From Nitrobacter sp051535215 (GTDB lineage: Bacteria; Pseudomonadota; Alphaproteobacteria; Rhizobiales; Xanthobacteraceae), in contig NZ_JBPPLY010000007.1 in assembly GCF_051535215.1 (NCBI RefSeq), forward strand, positions 1 through 64,000: a DNA stretch of 64,000 nucleotides, in the 5' to 3' direction. Positions 1-10,280 of this stretch are shown here, in pieces. How positions within the stretch are numbered: position 1 is the first letter of the stretch; each line of letters opens with the position of its first letter. Position numbers and translations under genes: made by a program. The notes below the pieces were generated by a model. That model saw only the letters and a list, made by a program, of their open reading frames with translations, searched no databases and was not told the DNA's origin.

Positions 1-2
1 AG

Positions 3-401
3 CGCGCGCAATACGAGTCGATGGTGACGGCGCACGCGCAAGCCAACGGCGTTCCCGTCGAACTGGTCCATCGCGTCATCGTGCGGGAGAGCCGCTATAA
101 TCCGCGCGCCGTTCATCGCGGCAACTATGGCATGATGCAAATCAAGCTCGCGACCGCGCGGGGCCTCGGCTACACCGGCACCGCCGAGGGGCTGCTTGAT
201 CCGGAAACCAATCTCACCTACGCCGTGAAGTATCTCGCCGGCGCCTATCGCGCCGCTCACGGCAACCACGACCGCGCCGTGGCCTATTATGCCGGCGGCT
301 ACTACTACGTCGCAAAGCGGCAGCGGCTACAGGGTCATCACGAGACCATGAGCGCCGCCGCGGAATTCCCCGGCGCGCCGCTGTCGATCGCGCCGCGCTG
401 A
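3..401 (+). CDS. Lytic transglycosylase, SLT domain (5' partial)
   Basis: The reading frame is open to the left edge, so the start lies outside the window; the first in-frame ATG is at 21. The protein carries the Slt70-type lysozyme-like fold: the catalytic glutamate is in the VIVRESRYNP segment, followed by the GMMQIKLATARGLGY motif and a YAVKYLAGAYR segment, in the usual order. Such enzymes cleave the MurNAc-GlcNAc bond of peptidoglycan in the periplasm with formation of 1,6-anhydro ends. The C-terminal tail after the catalytic fold is short. The signal peptide, if any, is upstream of the window. Confidence 0.85.
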   Translation, partial: RAQYESMVTAHAQANGVPVELVHRVIVRESRYNPRAVHRGNYGMMQIKLATARGLGYTGTAEGLLDPETNLTYAVKYLAGAYRAAHGNHDRAVAYYAGGYYYVAKRQRLQGHHETMSAAAEFPGAPLSIAPR

Positions 402-557
402 AGTTTGCGAGCCGGAACTGTTTCAATCCAGCGACGGCCTGATCTGCGGAGCGAGGTTGGCGGTCCGCATATGCAGCACCGCGCAGGCGCAGCTATTGGC
501 GGCAAAACATAATTTCGGGTAAAATGCCGGAACCGCGTGAGAGTCTGCGTTCCCGCG

Positions 558-587
558 TTGACACGCCGATCCATCGGCCTAAATAAT
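558..587 (+). promoter_or_regulatory. Sigma-70-type promoter of the thiamine operon
   Basis: A perfect -35 hexamer TTGACA (558-563) is followed after 18 bases by AATAAT (582-587), five of six matches to TATAAT. The predicted transcript would begin near 594, which is where the TPP riboswitch aptamer starts. The agreement of the two positions supports the call. Confidence 0.6.
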
Positions 588-591
588 AGAT

Positions 592-698
592 GTTCCGAGG
601 GGAGCTCCGTCAGGGAGCTGAGATATCGCCCGTTCGCGATTGTCGCGACAGCGCGGTGACCCTTTGAACCTGATCCGGGTCATGCCGGCGAAGGGACA
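592..698 (+). promoter_or_regulatory. TPP riboswitch (THI element)
   Basis: The conserved blocks of the thiamine pyrophosphate aptamer are present in order: the GGGGAGC 5' block near 599, CTGAGA at 618-623, the core ACCCTTTGAACCTGATC near 658-675, and CCGGCGAAGGGA near 684-695. Its 3' strand runs into the GGGACAGGG Shine-Dalgarno region four bases before the thiO ATG at 702, which suggests control by hiding the ribosome binding site. It is the only THI element seen ahead of the thi genes. Confidence 0.95.
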
Positions 699-701
699 GG
701 G

Positions 702-1733
702 ATGTTTCAGAATACGCGTGAGATAGGTGGGGATTCCCCCATCGCTGTGATCGGCGCAGGCATTGCGGGCGCGTGGCAGGCTTTGCTTTTCGCCAAGGCA
801 GGCCACGCTGTCACGCTTCACGAACGCGGCAACGATGCCATGACGCAAGCCACCAGCCACTGGGCGGGCGGCATGCTGGCGCCGTGGTGCGAGGCGGAGG
901 TCTCCGAGCCTCTCGTCACGCGCCTCGGCCTTCGTTCGCTCGCGCTGTGGCGCGAGCACGTTCCCGACACACCTTTCAACGGATCCCTGGTGGTGGCGCA
1001 TCCGCGAGACCGCTCCGACTTCGAACGTTTCGCGCGCATGACGTCAGGGCACCGGCGCATTCAGGGCGATGACGTGAGCAGGCTCGAGCCGTCGCTCGAC
1101 GGACGGTTTCGCGAAGCGCTGTTCTTCCCGGACGAAGGTCATGTCGAGCCGCGCCACGTGTTGCCGGAGTTGCACGCGCGCATCCGCGACGCCGGCGGCG
1201 TCATTGCGTTCAACAGCGCGCCCAAACCGGCCGACGTCGAGGGACTCGTAAGCGAAGGTCTTGCGATCGATTGCCGCGGCCTCGCCGCGCGCGATGCGCT
1301 TCCCGATCTGCGCGGCGTCAAAGGCGAGATGGTGATCGTCGAAACCGACGAGATCGCCCTGGCGCGCCCGGTGCGGCTCCTACATCCGCGCTGGCCGCTC
1401 TACATCATTCCCCGCGAGGGCAACCGCTTCATGATCGGCGCCACCTCGATCGAGCGCGAGGATGACGGCGTCAGCGTGCGTTCCGCGCTGGAACTGCTCA
1501 GCGCGGCTTATGCCGTGCATCCGGCCTTCGGCGAGGCGCGGATCGTGGAGATCGGTTCGGGTCTGCGCCCAGCGTTTCCCGACAACCTGCCACGCATCGC
1601 GATCGGCAAGGACCGTATCGCCGTCAATGGGCTTTACCGTCATGGCTTTCTCCTGGCGCCGGCGCTGGCGGAACTGACGGTCGGCTATGTCGCTCGGGGC
1701 GAGATCGACAACGAGGTGATGCAATGCGGATGA
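702..1733 (+). CDS. thiO: Glycine oxidase / FAD-dependent oxidoreductase ThiO
   Basis: This 343-residue flavoenzyme has an N-terminal dinucleotide-binding motif (VIGAGIAGAWQA, residues 17-28) and a DAO fold ending in the GLYRHGFLLAP segment typical of ThiO. ThiO oxidises glycine to the imine that ThiG uses for the thiazole ring of thiamine. It is the first gene behind the TPP riboswitch, and its stop lies four bases before thiS, so thiO-thiS are almost certainly co-translated. The ATG at 702 is preceded by GGGACAGGG. Confidence 0.93.
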   Translation: MFQNTREIGGDSPIAVIGAGIAGAWQALLFAKAGHAVTLHERGNDAMTQATSHWAGGMLAPWCEAEVSEPLVTRLGLRSLALWREHVPDTPFNGSLVVAHPRDRSDFERFARMTSGHRRIQGDDVSRLEPSLDGRFREALFFPDEGHVEPRHVLPELHARIRDAGGVIAFNSAPKPADVEGLVSEGLAIDCRGLAARDALPDLRGVKGEMVIVETDEIALARPVRLLHPRWPLYIIPREGNRFMIGATSIEREDDGVSVRSALELLSAAYAVHPAFGEARIVEIGSGLRPAFPDNLPRIAIGKDRIAVNGLYRHGFLLAPALAELTVGYVARGEIDNEVMQCG

Positions 1734-1737
1734 CGTC

Positions 1738-1935
1738 ATGCAGGTGATCGTCAACGGCGAACAGCGGGAGATCGCGGCGCAGACAGTCGACGCGCTGCTG
1801 AACGAACTTGCCTACGAGGGCACGCATGTCGCGATCGCAGTCAACTTCGAAGTGCTGCCGAAAAGCCGATGGGCAGACGCTCTTCTGAAGAGCGGCGACG
1901 AGATCGAGATCATCACGCCGCGGCAGGGAGGATGA
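1738..1935 (+). CDS. thiS: Sulfur carrier protein ThiS
   Basis: This 65-residue ubiquitin-like protein ends in the diagnostic Gly-Gly (RQGG) that is adenylated and converted to thiocarboxylate, donating sulfur for thiazole synthesis by ThiG. The N-terminus MQVIVNGEQREI matches the family. It follows thiO by four bases. A palindromic repeat separates it from thiG, an unusual break in an otherwise tightly packed operon. Confidence 0.95.
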   Translation: MQVIVNGEQREIAAQTVDALLNELAYEGTHVAIAVNFEVLPKSRWADALLKSGDEIEIITPRQGG

Positions 1936-1970
1936 GCGATGGATTTATTTACTTTCGCAACAACACTTGA

Positions 1971-2077
1971 CGTCATTCCAGGGTGCTCGCGCAGCGAGCG
2001 AACCCGAAATCCGGACACTTCTGCAACCGGCGCAACTGGATTCCGGGTTCGCGCCTTCGGCACGCCCCGGAATGACC
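1971..2077. repeat. Palindromic intergenic repeat between thiS and thiG
   Basis: Two arms of about 40 bases (1972-2012 and 2038-2076) are imperfect inverted copies: GTCATTCCAGGG... on the left mirrors ...CCCCGGAATGAC on the right, with a shared GCGAACCCG-AATCC core. This is the style of dispersed palindromic element common in Nitrobacteraceae intergenic DNA. It would form a strong hairpin in the thi transcript and could change thiG-thiE expression relative to thiO-thiS. Confidence 0.8.
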
Positions 2078-2088
2078 GGGAGATTTGA

Positions 2089-2871
2089 ATGGTCAACTTT
2101 TACGGCAAATCGTTTTCCTCCCGCCTCCTGATCGGCACGGCGCTATATCCGTCGCCGAAGATCATGCAGGATGCGATCCGTGCCGCCGGCAGCCAGATCG
2201 TCACGGTGTCGCTGCGGCGGGAGACCGCGGGCGGCAAAACCGGCGACGCGTTCTGGTCGCTGATCCGCGAGCTCGACGTCACCGTGCTTCCGAACACCGC
2301 CGGGTGTCGCAGCGTGCGCGAAGCCGTCACCACGGCGAAGCTCGCGCGCGAGTTGTTCGGCACGCCGTGGATCAAGCTCGAGGTGATCGCCGACAACGAC
2401 ACGCTGCAGCCTGATGTCGTCGGCCTCGTCGAAGCTGCGTTGATCCTGATCGAGGACGGTTTCGAGGTGTTCCCCTATTGCACCGAGGACCTGAGCGTCT
2501 CCATGCGGCTGGTCGATGCCGGCTGCAAGGTGGTGATGCCATGGGCCGCGCCGATCGGCAGCGCGAAGGGCATCACCAATCGCAACGCCTTGCGGCTGCT
2601 GCGCGAGCGGCTGCCCGATATCACGCTCGTCGTCGATGCCGGCATCGGCGCGCCCTCACACGCGGCGCACGCTCTCGAGCTCGGCTACGACGCGGTGCTC
2701 TTGAACACCGCCGTGGCCAAGGCCGCCGATCCGGTCGCCATGGCCGGCGCATTCAAGCTCGCGGTCGAAGCCGGCCGCAGCGCCCATGAAGCGGGTCTGA
2801 TGGAAGCCCGGGACTTCGCCTCCCCGTCAACGCCTGTGGTAGGGACACCGTTCTGGCATGCCGTATCCTGA
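2089..2871 (+). CDS. thiG: Thiazole synthase ThiG
   Basis: This 260-residue TIM-barrel enzyme condenses 1-deoxyxylulose 5-phosphate, the glycine imine from ThiO and the ThiS thiocarboxylate to the thiamine thiazole phosphate. Family segments visible include SRLLIGTALYPS near the start, VLPNTAGCRS, PYCTEDLSVSMRL, VMPWAAPIGSAKG and VVDAGIGAPSHAA. ThiG proteins are usually about 255-265 residues, so it is full length. Its 3' end overlaps thiE by 14 bases. Confidence 0.96.
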   Translation: MVNFYGKSFSSRLLIGTALYPSPKIMQDAIRAAGSQIVTVSLRRETAGGKTGDAFWSLIRELDVTVLPNTAGCRSVREAVTTAKLARELFGTPWIKLEVIADNDTLQPDVVGLVEAALILIEDGFEVFPYCTEDLSVSMRLVDAGCKVVMPWAAPIGSAKGITNRNALRLLRERLPDITLVVDAGIGAPSHAAHALELGYDAVLLNTAVAKAADPVAMAGAFKLAVEAGRSAHEAGLMEARDFASPSTPVVGTPFWHAVS

Positions 2872-3466
2872 TCGCTTCTATCCCGTCGTCGATACGCTGG
2901 ACTGGGTGCGTCGCCTGGCCGGACTCGGCGTCGGCACGCTGCAGTTGCGCGCGAAAGACCTCAACGATGGCGAGGCGCTGCAACTCGTCAGCGACGCGTT
3001 GGAAATCGTCAGGGGCACACCAACGCGACTCGTGATCAACGACTACTGGCGCGCGGCGATCGTCGCCGGCGCAGAGCATGTGCATCTTGGCCAGGAAGAT
3101 CTGGCGGAGGCGGACGTCAACGAGATCCGCAAAGCCGGATTGACGCTCGGGCTCTCCACTCACGACGATACTGAACTCGAAACCGCGTTGGCGGCCGAAC
3201 CGGACTACGTCGCGCTCGGTCCGATTTTTCCGACCACGCTGAAATCGATGCGCTTCGCGCCGCAGGGCATTGCGAAAATCTCCGAATGGAAAAAGCGTGT
3301 CGGCAATATCCCGCTGGTCGCGATCGGCGGCATCAAGCTGGAACAGGCGGCGGAGATTTTCGCTGCCGGCGCGGATTCCATCGCGGTCGTCAGCGACGTG
3401 ACGCAGAACCCGGACCCCGACGCTCGGGTGAAAGCATGGCTCGAACAGGTGACTGAAGCTGCATGA
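2858..3466 (+). CDS. thiE: Thiamine phosphate synthase ThiE
   Basis: This 202-residue TIM barrel couples the pyrimidine pyrophosphate with thiazole phosphate to thiamine monophosphate. Recognisable segments are TLQLRAKDLND, LVINDYWRAAIVAGAEHVHLGQEDL, GLSTHDDTELETAL, YVALGPIFPTTLKS and VAIGGI, all typical of the ThiE/TenI superfamily. It starts inside the last codons of thiG, which points to translational coupling. Confidence 0.93.
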   Translation: MPYPDRFYPVVDTLDWVRRLAGLGVGTLQLRAKDLNDGEALQLVSDALEIVRGTPTRLVINDYWRAAIVAGAEHVHLGQEDLAEADVNEIRKAGLTLGLSTHDDTELETALAAEPDYVALGPIFPTTLKSMRFAPQGIAKISEWKKRVGNIPLVAIGGIKLEQAAEIFAAGADSIAVVSDVTQNPDPDARVKAWLEQVTEAA

Positions 3467-3475
3467 GGTGCCGTC

Positions 3476-3862
3476 ATGCAAACATCCGTCTTTATCGCAC
3501 GGCTGATCGGCCCGGTCATGATGACGGCCGGTCTTGCCGTGCTGCTCAACCGCCAGAGCTTTCATGCGATGGCCGAGGAGTTTCTGGCCAGCCGCGCGCT
3601 GATGTTCCTCGGCGGCCTGATGGTCATGCTTGGCGGCCTCGCCATCGTGCTGACCCACAACGTCTGGACATCGGACTGGCGCGTGATCGTGACGCTGTTC
3701 GGCTGGCTGCTGGTTGTCGCCGGCGCCATCCGCATCATCGAGCCGCCATTCCTTTATACGGGCGGGCGCGCGTTCCTGCGCCACCCCGCCATGGCGACGA
3801 TCGCCGGGCTGATCTGGCTCGCGATCGGCGCCGTCTTCTGCCTGCTCGGCTATTTGCATTGA
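3476..3862 (+). CDS. Small integral membrane protein inside the thiamine operon
   Basis: This 128-residue protein has four hydrophobic helices (about residues 6-24, 42-62, 74-92 and 104-125) and no domain I recognise. It begins nine bases after thiE with a GAGGTG ribosome binding site and ends 25 bases before thiC, so it is transcribed with the thiamine genes. Position suggests, but does not prove, a role in thiamine or precursor handling at the membrane. There is no signal peptide or catalytic motif. Confidence 0.8.
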   Translation: MQTSVFIARLIGPVMMTAGLAVLLNRQSFHAMAEEFLASRALMFLGGLMVMLGGLAIVLTHNVWTSDWRVIVTLFGWLLVVAGAIRIIEPPFLYTGGRAFLRHPAMATIAGLIWLAIGAVFCLLGYLH

Positions 3863-3887
3863 ACTCGTCTCGAACCGGAGAAACGCC

Positions 3888-5804
<1,917 letters not shown>

Positions 5805-5837
5805 ATACGACAACGCCGAACTTTGAGCGGTGATCCC

Positions 5838-6650
5838 ATGCTGGAAACGGACAAGGCTTTCACCGGCTCGGTCCCAGAAAACTACGACCGCCATATGGTG
5901 CCATTGATTTTCGAGTCGTACGCCGCGGACATGGCGCAACGCGCGGCGACGTTATCGCCGAGCACCGTTCTGGAAGTCGCTGCGGGTACGGGAGTCGTCA
6001 CCCGGGCACTGGCGCCGAAGTTGTCGGCCGACGCGAGCTATACCGTCACCGACCTCAACCGGCCGATGCTCGACTACGCCGCTTCGCGGCTACCTCCCGA
6101 CAGCCGCATCACATGGCGACAGGCGGATGCGCTGGCGCTGCCGTTCGAAAACGCAGCCTTCGATCTCGTTTGTTGTCAGTTCGGCGCGATGTTCTTTCCC
6201 GACCGCACGGCGGCTTACCGCGAAGCCAAGCGAGTCCTGAAGCCTGGAGGACATTTTTTATTCAGCGTATGGGATCGCATCGAAGAGAACGTCTTTGCGG
6301 ATGACGTGACAAATGCTCTCGCAAGGATGTTTCCGAACGATCCGCCGCTCTTTCTGGCGCGCACACCGCACGGCTATCACGATACGGCACTGATCCGCAG
6401 CGAACTGGAGCACGCAGGTTTCTCCCGCGCAACGATCGAGACGCGAGCCGAACAGAGCCGCGCACCCTCGCCGCGCGTTCCGGCCGTCGCGTATTGTCAG
6501 GGAACGGTTCTTCGCAACGAAATCGAGGCTAGAGATCCCGGAAAGCTGGAAGCTGCAACCGATTACGCCACGTCCGCGATTGCAGACAGGCATGGCAGCG
6601 GCGAAGTTGCCGCCAAAATTCAGGCCCACGTCATTATGGTCGCGGTCTAG
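5838..6650 (+). CDS. Class I SAM-dependent methyltransferase
   Basis: With the ATG at 5838 (a TTG lies five codons earlier) the protein has 270 residues. Motif I is VLEVAAGTGVVTRALAP, followed by an acidic VTDLN ending strand 2 and the LPFENAAFDLVCCQFGAMFFPD segment, which together resemble the UbiE/Methyltransf_11 group. The substrate cannot be inferred. It lies 33 bases after thiC but its product has no obvious link to thiamine. Confidence 0.8.
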   Translation: MLETDKAFTGSVPENYDRHMVPLIFESYAADMAQRAATLSPSTVLEVAAGTGVVTRALAPKLSADASYTVTDLNRPMLDYAASRLPPDSRITWRQADALALPFENAAFDLVCCQFGAMFFPDRTAAYREAKRVLKPGGHFLFSVWDRIEENVFADDVTNALARMFPNDPPLFLARTPHGYHDTALIRSELEHAGFSRATIETRAEQSRAPSPRVPAVAYCQGTVLRNEIEARDPGKLEAATDYATSAIADRHGSGEVAAKIQAHVIMVAV

Positions 6651-6820
6651 GTTTTGGACTATTCAGAACGGCCATAAGCTCAAATCGACAACCAGTAACA
6701 AGGGGTAGTGCGCTTGAGTTTTGTCCGCTTTGTTCGCTGCTCCTTGTCTTCGCTGAGCGATGATAGCAGTCCTTTCCAGAACTTGAATGAGACGCCAAAG
6801 CGATCCGATAGGGCTCCTTC

Positions 6821-7414
6821 ATGATCCCGAAATCCCGCCTCGATGCGCTGACCGACGGCGTGTTCAGCGTCGCGATGACGCTGCTGGTGATCGACCTGCG
6901 GCTACCGGAAACATTCCAGCCGCAGAGCGCTGCGGACCTGCTGCATCGTATCGTTGAGCTCGGCAGCCAACTGCTCGTCTATGTCATCAGCTTCTATGTG
7001 CTGGCGCTACGCTGGACCAGCATGGTGAAGCTGGCGCCGCGCGGGGAGGACGTCAGCGACGCCTACACCAAATGGGCGATGCTGCATCTTCTGCTCATCA
7101 CGCTGGTGCCGTTTACGACGATGTTGATTGGTCGTTATCCGACGCTGGCGCCTGCCGTGTGGTTCTATGCGGCGAACACCGTGGCCTTTGCGCTTGTGGC
7201 GGCACGCATGATCACATTGTCCGAACACCACCCCACCGAAACGCGCAAGATCGAGGACCGCATCGGCCTGACCATGCTGATCGCATCCGCCGTCGCCGCT
7301 GTTCTCATTAGCCTCGTCGAGCCGAAATGGGCGCTGTTCGGCTTCGTGCTGAATTCGTTGGATGCGCCCCTTCGGAGGCTCGTCAATCGGCGCGCCAAGC
7401 CGGGACGCGGATAA
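6821..7414 (+). CDS. TMEM175-family (DUF1211) potassium channel-like protein
   Basis: This 197-residue protein starts with RLDALTDGVFSVAMTLLVIDLRLP, the first-helix signature of bacterial TMEM175 channels (family pattern R-x3-[FL][ST]DGVF-x7-LV-x-[DE]-L). About six transmembrane helices follow. Bacterial members form tetrameric potassium-permeable channels. It stands alone between a methyltransferase and an exported protein, with 170 bases of featureless DNA before it. Confidence 0.8.
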   Translation: MIPKSRLDALTDGVFSVAMTLLVIDLRLPETFQPQSAADLLHRIVELGSQLLVYVISFYVLALRWTSMVKLAPRGEDVSDAYTKWAMLHLLLITLVPFTTMLIGRYPTLAPAVWFYAANTVAFALVAARMITLSEHHPTETRKIEDRIGLTMLIASAVAAVLISLVEPKWALFGFVLNSLDAPLRRLVNRRAKPGRG

Positions 7415-7587
7415 GCGATATCCGGGACTAAGGCTGACAATCCGCATATCGCTTCGCTCACGCGGGCCACTCGCCTCAGAAAGGTAACAACTGACGGAGG
7501 CGTTCCCGGCGCTTGCAACAAGCGCGAACCTTTTGCAATCTGCCGCGACAAAATTCGGGGATCGTCCGCATCGCAAGGAAAAAGACC

Positions 7588-8538
7588 ATGATGCCGTTGT
7601 TTCGGGCGATTGCCCTCTTGTCCGCCGCAGTCTTCGGCCTTTCTCTCGCATCCGCTACCGCGCAAGACAAGACCTCTCCTTCGCCGCCGCCTTCGCAGCT
7701 CGTCGAAAAACTCAACGCCTATGTCGGCTGCATCAACCGCCTGTCGGAGCGGTCGTATGAGTCACGCAACCGCTATTTCTCCTGGGCGAAGAAAACCGGG
7801 CCGACCGGCAAGGAGCGCATCATCTACGGCACCTACACCATCTACGACACGTCGGATTGCAAAAAGAACGTCGAGAAGGCCAATGCGCTGGAGCCGCGCG
7901 ACGCCGATCTCGAGGCCGCTGCTTCCGCTTATGCCGAAGCGGTCGGCACACTCGAACCGCTCCTGAAGGAGACGGACGAGTATTACGAGCAGGAGAACTA
8001 CAAGGACGACAAGATGGCCAAAGGCAAGGCGCTGCATCCGCGCCTGGTCGCGGCATGGGATGCATTCGCGAGCGCGGACAAGAAGCTGCGCGCCGGGGTC
8101 GAGACCATCAAGGACAAGCAGGCAGCGGAACAACTCGCCGCGCTCGAGGCGAAGGAAGGCCGTAAGGTGCGCTATCACGTCGAGGCGCTGATGATCCACG
8201 CCAAGCGCTTGCTGCGCGCCGAAGACACGGAAAAGCCGGACATCGCAGCGATCACGGCGGCGCTGGGCGAATATGAGGCCGCGGTGAAGGCGGCCGAAGA
8301 GGCCTCCGGCAGGGATGGCGACGCGAAGCTCGGCTCTTTTTTCATGAGCAACGCCAAGTCATATCTGACAACGGCGAAGCAACTGATGCGCCGCGTCCGC
8401 GACAAGGTGCCCTACAGCCAGGGCGACCGCATGATGCTCGGGGGCGGCGGCGGCTGGATGGTCGAGGGCTCGCCGCCGCGGCTGCTCCGCGACTACAACC
8501 AGTTGATCGAAAGCTACAACCGCGGCGCCACCATCTGA
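7588..8538 (+). CDS. Exported DUF3829-like (YiiG-type) protein
   Basis: The frame opens at 7513, but the ATG at 7588 has an AAGGAAAAAGACC site and starts directly with a signal peptide (hydrophobic residues 3-24, cut near ASATAQ), giving 316 residues. The mature part is highly helical and rich in Ala, Lys and Glu. Segments LVEKLNAYVGCINRLSERSYESR and NYKDDKMAKGKALHPRLVAAWDAFASAD resemble the DUF3829 lipoprotein group, but no lipobox cysteine is seen. The function is unknown. Confidence 0.75.
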   Translation: MMPLFRAIALLSAAVFGLSLASATAQDKTSPSPPPSQLVEKLNAYVGCINRLSERSYESRNRYFSWAKKTGPTGKERIIYGTYTIYDTSDCKKNVEKANALEPRDADLEAAASAYAEAVGTLEPLLKETDEYYEQENYKDDKMAKGKALHPRLVAAWDAFASADKKLRAGVETIKDKQAAEQLAALEAKEGRKVRYHVEALMIHAKRLLRAEDTEKPDIAAITAALGEYEAAVKAAEEASGRDGDAKLGSFFMSNAKSYLTTAKQLMRRVRDKVPYSQGDRMMLGGGGGWMVEGSPPRLLRDYNQLIESYNRGATI

Positions 8539-8591
8539 GCCGGCCTCGTGCGCGTGCTTCTGCGCCGACGCGTCGACGCGCGCCCGCGTCG

Positions 8592-9026
8592 CTATCGCAT
8601 CGTGATCGCAAGGCCGGAGAGATCGGCATTGGCCATCAGGCCGAACTGACGGCCGGAGAGTTCCAGCACCGCGCCCTTCTGGTTGCTCAGCACGATGGCG
8701 CGGGCGCCGCCACCGATCGCAAGCCCTGCGCCGGCTGCTCCATACACGCCGGCGACATCCGAAGGACGATTGATGCGGCTGACGCGGCCGTGCAGCACGG
8801 TCTTCGATCCTCCGAACACCAGGCCATAGTCCAGGCCGCCGACCGAAAGCGGATAGCGCCGTCCGTGGAAGGTGAGCGTACCGCCGCCACCGGACGCGCC
8901 GATGATCCAGCCGCCTTTATAGATCGTCAGCGTCACCGTGCCGCTGTCGGCGCGGGCTGCGGAGCACAGGCCAAGGCAGACGGCCAGCGCGATCAAAACG
9001 GCGCGAAGCCGAGATGTTGACGGCAT
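8592..9026 (-). CDS. Conserved exported glycine-rich protein
   Basis: The ATG at 9026 gives 144 residues and a clean signal peptide (MPSTSRLRAVLIALAVCLG, cut near ARAD); an upstream in-frame ATG at 9077 would put the signal in the middle. The mature domain repeats a beta-strand pattern (GTVTLTIYKGGWIIGASGGG, GTLTFHGRRYPLSVGG, VYGAAGAGLAIGGG). I recognise it as a conserved alphaproteobacterial secreted family but cannot name a function. It converges with the DUF3829 gene. Confidence 0.7.
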   Translation of the reverse strand: MPSTSRLRAVLIALAVCLGLCSAARADSGTVTLTIYKGGWIIGASGGGGTLTFHGRRYPLSVGGLDYGLVFGGSKTVLHGRVSRINRPSDVAGVYGAAGAGLAIGGGARAIVLSNQKGAVLELSGRQFGLMANADLSGLAITMR

Positions 9027-9519
9027 GGGAGCGTTCTCCGGAGTTCGAAGGAAGGACGTGATTCGGATGGCTCGCAAGCGTAAGGAGCGAACGCGGCAAG
9101 CGCAATCGTCGGCACCGGCGCATCCACTTTCGCGAGACGATTGGCGATCACGGCGATCGCGTCACAGCCGCCGCGGGGTACCCGCCCTGTTTTGTAACGG
9201 CGATGGCAGGCCGGGATGGTTAGGACGTGACGTGCCTTGGAATGCCTTCGAACGGGCGAAGCGATTCGTCTTTGCATGACGCGCAATCAATACTTGCGAT
9301 AAACGAAAACACAATTCGCGTTAAATTCTGTTTCGCATAACACATTCTACTGTTACGCGTATTTTTTTCGGCAAAACCGCGCGCTTTTCCCTTGTTTTGC
9401 GGCTTGCTCGGGGATCGCAGCAATTGTTAAGAATCTGGTAACCATATCATTAGCCATATGGCCGGGGATGGGGGTCTCAATCCAGTCAGCTTCCTTGAGA
9501 AGCAGCTTCGGAGGGACTG
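9027..9519. other. 493-base intergenic region, no gene supported
   Basis: Several short frames cross this stretch, but none has a ribosome binding site together with plausible composition. The part from 9290 to 9460 is AT-rich for this genome and probably holds the promoter of the HTH gene at 9520. No repeat or RNA gene was recognised. Confidence 0.5.
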
Positions 9520-9774
9520 ATGACCCAGGATTTGCAAACCGGAGCGCAACGGCCGCAGCAGGATCAAGCTGCGCTGACGCCGGACGCGGTGATCCCGCTG
9601 CTGGTCGGCTCCACGGTCACCGAAGTCGAACGGGAGCTTGTGTTGCAGACGCTCGCGCGTTGCGACGGCAACCGCACGCGCGCCGCAAGGGTGCTCGGTG
9701 TATCGGTGCGCACGCTGCGTAATAAGATCCGGCAGTATGAAGCCATGGGGTTGGAGGTGCCCGATCACGGCTGA
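9520..9774 (+). CDS. Stand-alone Fis/FlbD-type helix-turn-helix protein
   Basis: This 84-residue protein is almost entirely the C-terminal DNA-binding module of the NtrC/FlbD family: GSTVTEVERELVLQTLARCD followed by the HTH GNRTRAARVLGVSVRTLRNK. There is no receiver and no AAA+ domain. It has a strong GGAGGG site before the ATG. The closest family resemblance is to the C-terminus of FlbD, a flagellar regulator, but no flagellar genes are nearby, so a nucleoid or Fis-like role is equally possible. Confidence 0.85.
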   Translation: MTQDLQTGAQRPQQDQAALTPDAVIPLLVGSTVTEVERELVLQTLARCDGNRTRAARVLGVSVRTLRNKIRQYEAMGLEVPDHG

Positions 9775-9803
9775 TTGCGGGGCTGGGTCGATGCACGAAG
9801 CCG

Positions 9804-10244
9804 CTAGCGGCGTGGACATTCCCGGTAGCCGAACTTGTCGATGATATCCGCGCCCGAGATGGCGTGGAATTCCAGCGTGTCCATGTAGTGATGATCCATC
9901 ACGTACTGACGCAGTTTCGGATTATAGGCATTCAGCATGCGCTGGGTCGATGCAGCGTTGATCCGCCTCTGGCGATCGTGCCCCGAATGAAACAGAAGTC
10001 GCGCGCCACGCTCGACACAGACATTCCGCACGCCGAGGAACAGCGTGCAGTTCGACTGGCAGTGCCCCTTGATGCGAAACAGTTCGCCGCTGGCGTTGAC
10101 GCGATCGATCTCCGGTTGAAAGTCCTTGATCCAGCCGCCCATGCCGAACCGTTCCGACGTCGCGGCGCGGGCCGAGGACGGCATTGCCGGACAAAGCACC
10201 CCGACCAGACAGAATGCGCCGATGAGACAAGTCAGGTATTTCAT
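9804..10244 (-). CDS. Exported protein of the COG3904-like periplasmic type
   Basis: This 146-residue protein has a signal peptide (residues 1-27, ending SARAA) and a GGGACAAG ribosome site. The segment RIKGHCQSNCTLFLGVRNVC with ARLLFHSGH resembles the crotonase/ClpP-like fold of predicted periplasmic COG3904 proteins, where the core reads G-x-C-x-S-A-C-T. Here the catalytic-type serine is followed by Asn rather than Ala. It ends in a cysteine-containing tail (GYRECPRR). Function is unknown. Confidence 0.65.
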   Translation of the reverse strand: MKYLTCLIGAFCLVGVLCPAMPSSARAATSERFGMGGWIKDFQPEIDRVNASGELFRIKGHCQSNCTLFLGVRNVCVERGARLLFHSGHDRQRRINAASTQRMLNAYNPKLRQYVMDHHYMDTLEFHAISGADIIDKFGYRECPRR

Positions 10245-10280
10245 CTTGTCCCCTTCCCTATAGGTTAAGCGCCGGCGCGA

